Translations under genes and position numbers: made by a program | Notes under the pieces: generated by a model | Told to the model about the DNA's origin: nothing | The model's database searches: none | Seen by the model: the letters and a program-made list of their open reading frames with translations, nothing else | Origin: Bacteroidota bacterium | Lineage (GTDB): Bacteria > Bacteroidota > Bacteroidia > Chitinophagales > Chitinophagaceae | NCBI GenBank assembly: GCA_016868585.1 | Contig: VGGR01000004.1 | Coordinates: 62,001 to 126,000 of the forward strand | Direction: 5' to 3' | DNA length: 64,000 bases | Part shown: positions 58,086 through 64,000 of the stretch, in pieces | Numbering within the stretch: position 1 is the first letter of the stretch | Layout: each line of letters starts with the position of its first letter

Positions 58086-60890
58086 ATGAGGAAGGCGTAT
58101 TCCCTATTTCGGCTTTTAATTCTACTGTTGCTTGGATGGCCAGTTGCCACCCTTTCGCAACAGGGTTTTCGCATTGACCTGCCCAAAGAGGAGGAATACA
58201 AGGACAGGCTGCTCCGTTCTGAAAAAACAAAAGAAGGTAAGCTAGGGTACCCCTCTCGCCTTGTTCAAAACACGGTTACCCATTACAACTTTACATATAA
58301 TGCCGCAAGAAAACTAAATGAAGTACTGCAAAATGCAAAAGCAGCTCATCGGGATGATTACAGCACACTGCTTCCTTTTTACAATTTTAGTTTGCAAACT
58401 ACCCGTAAAGATTCAACTCACCTGGATAGCGTTATTCAAAAAGCATCATCCGGGATTGCATTGCATGACCTAAGGAATGATTGGAATGATAATCTCTATT
58501 TGTTATGGGGGATGGCCTATTATCTGCAAGAAAAATTTGACTCAGCATTTCAGGTTTTTCAATTCATCAATTACTATTATGCCCCTCATGAAAAAGATGG
58601 TTATTTCAAATCGATAGGGAGTAGAAGAGGGGGAAATCGTGCCAATAGCATAGCCAGTGAGGAAAAAAGCGGGCTCTTATATAAAATGGCGGTTGCCCCT
58701 CCCAAAAGAAATGAAGCACTGCTATGGATGATCCGAACTCAACTGGCACAGGAACAACTGCCGGAAGCAGCCGGTTTAATCGAAATGCTACGGAACGACC
58801 CTGTCTTTCCAAAAAGACTGAAAACAGAATTAGAAGAATTGATTGCTTTATCATTTTACCAACAAAAACGCTGGGATAGTGCAGCGGTTCATCTATCGAA
58901 AGCCCTTGAAGGAACTTCAACGTTAAATGAAAAAGCAAGGTGGGAATTTTTAACAGGTCAATTATTTGAAAGAGCAGGAAACTACATAGCAGCCAATCAA
59001 TATTACAGCAGAGCCGTACCCCACTCTGCTGATTTGATCTTGGAAATACAAGCACGAATTGCCGCCATACGGGCTAATAGAGCTGACTTGAACTATGCCA
59101 ATAGCAATGTGCTTAGATTGCTTGAAATGAGTACAAAAGAAAAGTACAGCGCTTATCAAGACATCATTTACTATACGGCTGCTCAAATGGATTTGAACCT
59201 GGGAAATAAAAGCCGTGCCATCGAATCATTGAATCAAAGCACAAAAGCCACTACTAATAATACACTGCAAAGAAATAAAGCATTTCTGCAGCTGGCAGAG
59301 ATCTCCTACGAATCAGGCTCCTATGCACTGGCGGCCCAATATTACGATAGTCTGAAAACTCTCGATAGTTTGCCCATTGACCCGGATAGGTTAGCCATAA
59401 AAAAAAGAGCGCTAAAATCATTGGTCAGCAAACTGGCAATTGTTGAAAATCAAGACAGCCTGTTGCTGTTGGCCTCCTTGCCGGAGGAAGAAAGAAAAGA
59501 TGCGGTGAAAAAGATTATCAAACAATTGCGTAAACAAGAAGGCTTACAAGAGGATCCTGCGTTAGCTGTTTCTCGTCCCACACCAACCATCCTACAAGCA
59601 CCCTCTTTATTTGGCAATGAAACAGAAAAAGGCGAATGGTACTTCTATAATGCCTCCAGCCGAAGCAGAGGTCAGGCAGCTTTTATCGCCCGGTGGGGAA
59701 ACCGTCCCAACATGGATAATTGGAGGAGAGCGGCCAGCATGCAAGCCACACTTGCTTTAGTACAAGCAAGCGGGAAGGATTCGTCGGGAACAAAACTCAA
59801 TGCGACAGGTTCGGCAATTGACTTTGAAACACTCTACGCAGGCTTGCCATTAACGGCTGAGAAAAAGAAAGCATGTACGGATTCATTGGCCACAGCGTTA
59901 CTTGACGCGGGTAGAATTCTGATCGAGGAAATAGAAGATTGCGCAGCAGGACTAAAATTGCTGAACCGCATTAATACCGAATTTTCCAGCTATGAAAAAA
60001 TGGATGAAGTACTGTTTCATCAGCACAACTGCACATGGCGAGGTGGAAATCGGGATAAAGCAGCAGTCATTCTAAAAGAATTGAATGATCGCTTTGCACA
60101 AAGTCAATTTACAGCCCTGCTCAATGGGCGAGAATCAACAGCAGCACAACAACAATCAAAGAAGTATGACAGTATTTACGCCCCCATCTATGCTCTTTTT
60201 GCAGAAGGAGCATATGAGGAAGCCGTAAAACTGAAAAAAGAAGCTGAACAAACTGCTGGAGAAAGTCATTGGACTTCACAACTCCTCTATATAGAAGCAG
60301 TCTACTATGTGCAACAAAAAAAAGACAGTACGGCTATCCGATTACTTACAGCATTACAATTGCGCTATCCCAACTCTCCACTTTATTTACGTGCAGCTGA
60401 TCTACTGGATGCCATAAGTAAACGTGCAAGGACGTTGGAGGCCGAAAAACCAATGATGGCGCCTGTCATTCCAAGCGCAACCCCCGACACATCCAGTCAG
60501 CACTCTCTTTCCAACCCTTACACATGGGAGGAACAAACAATCCACCTGGCATTATTTGTCTTGAAAGAGGTAGATCCGGTACTTGCAGCTGAGGCCATGC
60601 GATCTATCGATAATTACAACCGTTCCGTTTTTAATACCCGAAGTTTTCATAAAGAATTAGTGAATTTAGACAACCAGTTTCGTGTGATCGTGATAAGCAG
60701 TTTTGAAAACCACCAAGAAGTTGCTAATTACCTGGCAAGCATCAAACCTCAATCCGCCAGTGAGGTAGTGCCCTGGCTGCCTGCAGGAAAGTACTTCTGG
60801 ATGCCCATTTCTGCTGCTAACCTTACAGTACTCCTGCAGCGTAAGGACCTGGATGTCTATCAACGTTTCCTTAACAGCAGGAGACCCTAA
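58086..60890 (+). CDS. Large exported TPR protein, PorW/SprE-like (type IX secretion)
   Basis: About 934 residues. Signal sequence (RKAYSLFRLLILLLLGWPVA), then tetratricopeptide helices over most of the length (NLYLLWGMAYYLQEKFDSAFQ, LLYIEAVYYVQQKKDSTAIR). A C-terminal domain of about 110 residues (FVLKEVDPVLAAEAMRSID through VIVISSFEN to VYQRFLNS) resembles the end of SprE/PorW, the T9SS/gliding lipoprotein. Unlike SprE, I see no lipobox Cys, so this is a family-level call. The first ATG after the TTG at 58074 is 58086. It is 9 nt upstream of the PBP gene. Confidence 0.65.
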   Translation: MRKAYSLFRLLILLLLGWPVATLSQQGFRIDLPKEEEYKDRLLRSEKTKEGKLGYPSRLVQNTVTHYNFTYNAARKLNEVLQNAKAAHRDDYSTLLPFYNFSLQTTRKDSTHLDSVIQKASSGIALHDLRNDWNDNLYLLWGMAYYLQEKFDSAFQVFQFINYYYAPHEKDGYFKSIGSRRGGNRANSIASEEKSGLLYKMAVAPPKRNEALLWMIRTQLAQEQLPEAAGLIEMLRNDPVFPKRLKTELEELIALSFYQQKRWDSAAVHLSKALEGTSTLNEKARWEFLTGQLFERAGNYIAANQYYSRAVPHSADLILEIQARIAAIRANRADLNYANSNVLRLLEMSTKEKYSAYQDIIYYTAAQMDLNLGNKSRAIESLNQSTKATTNNTLQRNKAFLQLAEISYESGSYALAAQYYDSLKTLDSLPIDPDRLAIKKRALKSLVSKLAIVENQDSLLLLASLPEEERKDAVKKIIKQLRKQEGLQEDPALAVSRPTPTILQAPSLFGNETEKGEWYFYNASSRSRGQAAFIARWGNRPNMDNWRRAASMQATLALVQASGKDSSGTKLNATGSAIDFETLYAGLPLTAEKKKACTDSLATALLDAGRILIEEIEDCAAGLKLLNRINTEFSSYEKMDEVLFHQHNCTWRGGNRDKAAVILKELNDRFAQSQFTALLNGRESTAAQQQSKKYDSIYAPIYALFAEGAYEEAVKLKKEAEQTAGESHWTSQLLYIEAVYYVQQKKDSTAIRLLTALQLRYPNSPLYLRAADLLDAISKRARTLEAEKPMMAPVIPSATPDTSSQHSLSNPYTWEEQTIHLALFVLKEVDPVLAAEAMRSIDNYNRSVFNTRSFHKELVNLDNQFRVIVISSFENHQEVANYLASIKPQSASEVVPWLPAGKYFWMPISAANLTVLLQRKDLDVYQRFLNSRRP

Positions 60891-60899
60891 CTTAGCAGC

Positions 60900-63302
60900 A
60901 TGAAACCAACTGTTCGTTTATTTTGGAAGTTTTTTTGCTGGGGATTGGTGGTTTTTTTGTTACTGATCTTATTCGCCAGTCTTGGGCTTTTTGGAAAAAT
61001 GCCTTCGCTCAATGAGTTGCAAAATCCCTCTATCCTGCAAGCTTCCGAAGTTTACGCAATTGATGGAACACTGATGGGCAAATACTATACTGAACGAGGC
61101 AACAGAAGCAACGTAAAATATAGAGACCTTTCCCGCCATGCAATCGATGCACTAATTGCTACTGAGGACGAACGCTTTTATTCGCACAGCGGCATTGATT
61201 TCAAATCAACGCTTCGTGCTGTAGTTGTTTTGGGATCTGCAGGAGGTGGTAGTACCATCACACAACAATTGGCCAAAGCATTGCTGGCACAAGGAAGCAG
61301 AAACAAGGCATGGCGAGTAATAGAAAAACTAAAAGAGTGGATAATTGCAGTTAAACTAGAAAAGAATTTAACCAAAGAAGAGATCATTACACTTTATTTA
61401 AACGCAGTGCCTTTTGGCAATAATATTTATGGGATCAGAAATGCCTCTCGCACCTTTTTTCAAAAAGAACCAGATCGTCTCAATATAGAGGAAGCCGCCC
61501 TTTTAATTGGAATGCTCAAGGGAAATAGTATTTATAACCCTGTGCGTAATCCCAAGGCCGCCTTAGATCGCAGAAACGTGGTCATTGGGCAGATGGAGGC
61601 CAATAGTAAAATTACCAGCGAAAAAGCCACTCAACTTAAAGCATTACCCATCCAGTTGAATTACAAAAAAATGGATGAGAATACTGGTTATGCCCCTTAT
61701 TTCAGAGAAATACTAAAAGAGGAAATCAAGGAAGCATTAAAGGGGCTCACTAACCCTGACGGAGAACCGTATAGCATCTATAATGATGGGCTAAAAATTT
61801 ATACCACCGTCAATGTTCAATTGCAACAATATGCCGAAGAAGCGCTGGCCATGCATATGTCACAACTTCAAAAAAATGTAAACAATCGTAACGCTATCAA
61901 ATCGGGAAAGATCTGGCTTGGCAAAGAACCAATACTGGAGAGAGCCATGAAAGAATCAGACCGCTGGCGCAATTTGGAGGAAGATGGGTGGAGTGAAAAA
62001 GAGATTCGAGCCAGCTTCAAAGAGCATGTTCGGATGAAAGTATTTGCCTGGAACATACGTCGGGAAACAGACACGATGATGACTCCATTGGATTCTATCA
62101 AGTATCACCGACAAATGGAACAGGCTTCATTCATGGCTATGGATCCTGTGACCGGAGAAATTCGTGCTTGGGTAGGAGGTATACATTTTAAAACGTATAA
62201 GTACGATCACGTTAATATTAAAACCAAAAGACAAGTAGGTTCTACCATTAAGCCTTTGCTTTATACGCAAGCAGTGGAAGAAAGAGGCTTCACACCGGAA
62301 ACAGAACTTCCCAATGAGCCACAGTATTTTGAAGGCAACGGATGGGTGCCAGCCAGTAAGGAATGTAAAGGGGGGCCTGGGTCTATGTCGGCTGCACTGG
62401 CTTTTTCAAAAAATTGTGCTTCTGCTTATATCATGAAACAAATAGGAGCCCAGCAGTTCGCAGAATTCATGGGTCGCTTAAATATCCCAACTCCAATTGG
62501 CCCCTACCCCTCGGTTGCCCTGGGGTCATGTGATCTTTCATTATTTGAAATGATGTGGGCCTATACCATTTTTCCCGGAAGAGGCTTTTCTACAAAACCG
62601 TTTGCCATTAGCCGTATTGAGGATAGAAATGGAAATGTGATTAAGCGATTTGATTTCAGTGCCAATAGAAAAGAAGTAATAAGTGAATCCACTGCTTTCA
62701 CCATGGCGCGTATGATGCAAGGAGTCGTAGATGTTGGAACGGCTGCGGGTATGCGTAGCCGGGTGGGTGCAGCAGAGATGGGAGGAAAAACCGGAACCAC
62801 CAATGAAAATGCAGATGCTTGGTTTCTTGGATTCACCCCTCAAATATTAGCAGGTGCCTGGGTTGGATTTGATGACCGGTTTATTAAAAACGAAGGTGAG
62901 GCATCCAGAATGGCCCGACCCATTTGCGAATATTTCTTTGGAAAAGCCTTAGCAAATAGCCGTTCCGGACTTGAGCGCGAAGCCAGATTTGTTGTTCCTG
63001 TTGAAATGGGCAACTTGATGAACAGTGCCGATATCCTTTTAAGTGACCACGAATTAAGACCAGGCGCCGAAGGGGAAGATATGGGTGTGGGTTCAGAAGA
63101 AGACTATAAGCTTGAGGCCGCTCCTTATATTGGACCCGAATCCACTCCAGTTCATGAAGAGGACTCAAAGCCCGTTCCGCTACCTAAAAAAGATACTCTT
63201 CCCAAGAAAGAAACAGATCTTTCTCATAACAAGCCGGCATCTTCTAAAAAAGAAGAAAAGAAAAAAGGGTTGATAAACCGAATTCTTAAAAAGAATGAAT
63301 GA
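60900..63302 (+). CDS. Class A penicillin-binding protein (PBP1a-type)
   Basis: Bifunctional peptidoglycan synthase, 800 residues. One N-terminal transmembrane helix (about 8-32). GT51 glycosyltransferase with ATEDERFYSHSGIDFKSTLR (catalytic Glu), GGSTITQQLAK and NAVPFGNNIYGI. Transpeptidase with the SxxK motif in VGSTIKPLLYTQ, SKNCASAYI (SxN) and GGKTGTTNENADAW (KTG). A Lys/Pro/Glu-rich tail (about 740-800) is cytoplasm-like in composition but periplasmic by topology. It overlaps the GNAT gene by four bases (ATGA). Confidence 0.95.
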   Translation: MKPTVRLFWKFFCWGLVVFLLLILFASLGLFGKMPSLNELQNPSILQASEVYAIDGTLMGKYYTERGNRSNVKYRDLSRHAIDALIATEDERFYSHSGIDFKSTLRAVVVLGSAGGGSTITQQLAKALLAQGSRNKAWRVIEKLKEWIIAVKLEKNLTKEEIITLYLNAVPFGNNIYGIRNASRTFFQKEPDRLNIEEAALLIGMLKGNSIYNPVRNPKAALDRRNVVIGQMEANSKITSEKATQLKALPIQLNYKKMDENTGYAPYFREILKEEIKEALKGLTNPDGEPYSIYNDGLKIYTTVNVQLQQYAEEALAMHMSQLQKNVNNRNAIKSGKIWLGKEPILERAMKESDRWRNLEEDGWSEKEIRASFKEHVRMKVFAWNIRRETDTMMTPLDSIKYHRQMEQASFMAMDPVTGEIRAWVGGIHFKTYKYDHVNIKTKRQVGSTIKPLLYTQAVEERGFTPETELPNEPQYFEGNGWVPASKECKGGPGSMSAALAFSKNCASAYIMKQIGAQQFAEFMGRLNIPTPIGPYPSVALGSCDLSLFEMMWAYTIFPGRGFSTKPFAISRIEDRNGNVIKRFDFSANRKEVISESTAFTMARMMQGVVDVGTAAGMRSRVGAAEMGGKTGTTNENADAWFLGFTPQILAGAWVGFDDRFIKNEGEASRMARPICEYFFGKALANSRSGLEREARFVVPVEMGNLMNSADILLSDHELRPGAEGEDMGVGSEEDYKLEAAPYIGPESTPVHEEDSKPVPLPKKDTLPKKETDLSHNKPASSKKEEKKKGLINRILKKNE

Positions 63303-63805
63303 CCAGCCAACCTAACTCTTATTTAGTACAAGCAGCATCAGTCAAAGACATTGAATTAATACGAACCTTATGTATGCAGGTTTGGCCGCAAACCTATTCA
63401 TCCATTCTTTCAGAAGAACAATTAGACTACATGTTAGAGTTGATGTACAGTCCTTCCTCTCTTGCCCAACAAATGAGGGAAGGTGCCACTTTTTTATTAC
63501 TCTATCAAGCGCTTATACCAATAGGTTATTCTTCGTATCAAGAGCTGTATGCCGGTCAGTTTAAGTTGCACAAATTGTACGTTTTACCCTCCGCTCAAGG
63601 AAAGGGAGCAGGGCGTTATTTTTTAGCTAACCTCATGGAGCATATCAAAGGACTGGGTGCACATACCCTTGAGTTGCAGGTAAATCGATACAATAAAGCC
63701 GTAGGATTTTATCAGCAGTTTGGATTTTCTATACGTGAAACGATAGACGTAGAGATCGGTAAAGGTTTTTATATGAATGATTATGTTATGCAAATAGCCC
63801 TTTGA
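63299..63805 (+). CDS. GNAT-family N-acetyltransferase
   Basis: 168 residues. The acetyl-CoA site is in KLYVLPSAQGKGAGRYFLAN (V-x-P-x-x-Q-G-x-G-x-G/A), followed by the motif B region LELQVNRYNKAVGFYQQFGF. Acceptor unknown. The ATG overlaps the PBP TGA, so it is cotranslated with the PBP. The stop is covered by a small hairpin (63796-63816). Confidence 0.9.
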   Translation: MTSQPNSYLVQAASVKDIELIRTLCMQVWPQTYSSILSEEQLDYMLELMYSPSSLAQQMREGATFLLLYQALIPIGYSSYQELYAGQFKLHKLYVLPSAQGKGAGRYFLANLMEHIKGLGAHTLELQVNRYNKAVGFYQQFGFSIRETIDVEIGKGFYMNDYVMQIAL

Positions 63806-63820
63806 TAAGTAGGGCTTTAT
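63796..63820 (+). terminator. Weak terminator overlapping the GNAT stop codon
   Basis: AGCCCT / AGGGCT 6-bp stem with a 9-nt loop (63796-63816) followed by TTATT. The stem includes the last codons of the GNAT gene. Confidence 0.55.
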
Positions 63821-63832
63821 TGATTAATAATG

Positions 63833-63840
63833 TAACTTTG
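63833..63840 (+). promoter_or_regulatory. -7 box for ahcY
   Basis: TAACTTTG, 22 nt before the ATG at 63863. Confidence 0.6.
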
Positions 63841-63862
63841 CGCCATATTACAACCAAGTAGT

Positions 63863-64000
63863 ATGTCAACCATGACCAAATTCATTGATTTTAGCTTACC
63901 CAACAAAGTAGCTGATATTTCGCTGGCCGAATGGGGCCGCAAGGAAATTCGCTTAGCAGAAGCAGAAATGCCGGGACTAATGGCCATTCGTTCCGAGTAC
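63863..64000 (+). CDS. ahcY: Adenosylhomocysteinase, N-terminal 46 residues (cut by window edge)
   Basis: Hydrolyses S-adenosylhomocysteine to adenosine and homocysteine. The start [20 protein letters not shown] followed by [20 protein letters not shown] matches the N-terminal ADI-S-LA-x-WGR-K-E-I-x-x-AE-x-EMPGLM pattern of the family. The rest lies outside the window. Has its own promoter box. Confidence 0.92.
   Translation, partial: MSTMTKFIDFSLPNKVADISLAEWGRKEIRLAEAEMPGLMAIRSEY

Overview
The window reads as a piece of a Bacteroidota chromosome, most likely family Chitinophagaceae. The reasons are many TAnnTTTG (-7 type) promoter boxes, no obvious Shine-Dalgarno dependence, frequent TTG/GTG starts, Bacteroidota-type families (Porin_10-like porin, DUF4954, HYC_CC_PP, CHRD lipoprotein, a PorW/SprE-like TPR protein), a DAHP synthase-chorismate mutase fusion and a CrtI-B-Idi-CrtZ-CrtY pigment cluster. 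The family assignment is an inference from protein character. No rRNA, tRNA, CRISPR array, insertion sequence or prophage was recognised.

Layout: 1-1440 holds the N-terminal two thirds of fusA (minus). 1543-2953 holds an outer-membrane barrel protein and a D-Ala-D-Ala dipeptidase. 2943-7340 is a minus-strand aromatic amino acid operon (DAHP synthase/chorismate mutase, aroB, aroA, aroC). 7392-9299 holds a DEAD-box helicase and a tiny repeat-rich lipoprotein. 9437-11108 is an ECF sigma factor overlapping a membrane protease whose cytoplasmic part looks like an anti-sigma factor. 11105-21320 is housekeeping (nucleotidyltransferase, lipB, rluD-like, def, ruvX, ubiA-like, trmH-like, mutS). 21400-27652 holds a CHRD lipoprotein, mgtE, glmS and a DUF4954 protein. 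28042-32691 is a carotenoid operon that predicts phytoene to lycopene to beta-carotene to zeaxanthin. 33096-41652 holds phoH, a small lipoprotein, a Mur-ligase paralogue, a DsbA-like protein, clpB, a pseudo-beta-lactamase and queG. 42335-48860 holds folK, a deoxynucleoside kinase, an MFS carrier, a cysteine-cluster protein, gcvP and an exported superoxide dismutase. 49679-52492 is a five-gene putative metal (copper?) operon, followed upstream by a large porin. 54674-64000 holds sucC, a SprT-like/AtpI/AtpZ/bactofilin/M23-stub cluster, a PorW/SprE-like protein, a class A PBP, a GNAT acetyltransferase and the start of ahcY.

The genome is tightly packed: neighbouring genes overlap by a few bases again and again. 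Four of the few longer spacers carry broken genes that I could identify from translated remnants: an ACC deaminase/D-cysteine desulfhydrase (12050-12524), a c-type cytochrome fragment (27796-27996), a fluoride channel crcB (34493-34737) and an ABC-2 permease N-terminus (42154-42294). Two of them still have an intact promoter box. Together they suggest ongoing gene loss.

The best candidates for under-described biology are: (i) the sigma factor / anti-sigma-HtrA-type protease pair; (ii) the metal operon, in which a heavy-metal-associated domain is fused to a metallothionein-like cysteine-rich tail; (iii) the bactofilin locus, in which the usual M23 peptidase partner is reduced to its membrane anchor and AtpZ/AtpI-like genes are not followed by ATP synthase genes; and (iv) catalytically broken paralogues (beta-lactamase fold, DsbA fold).
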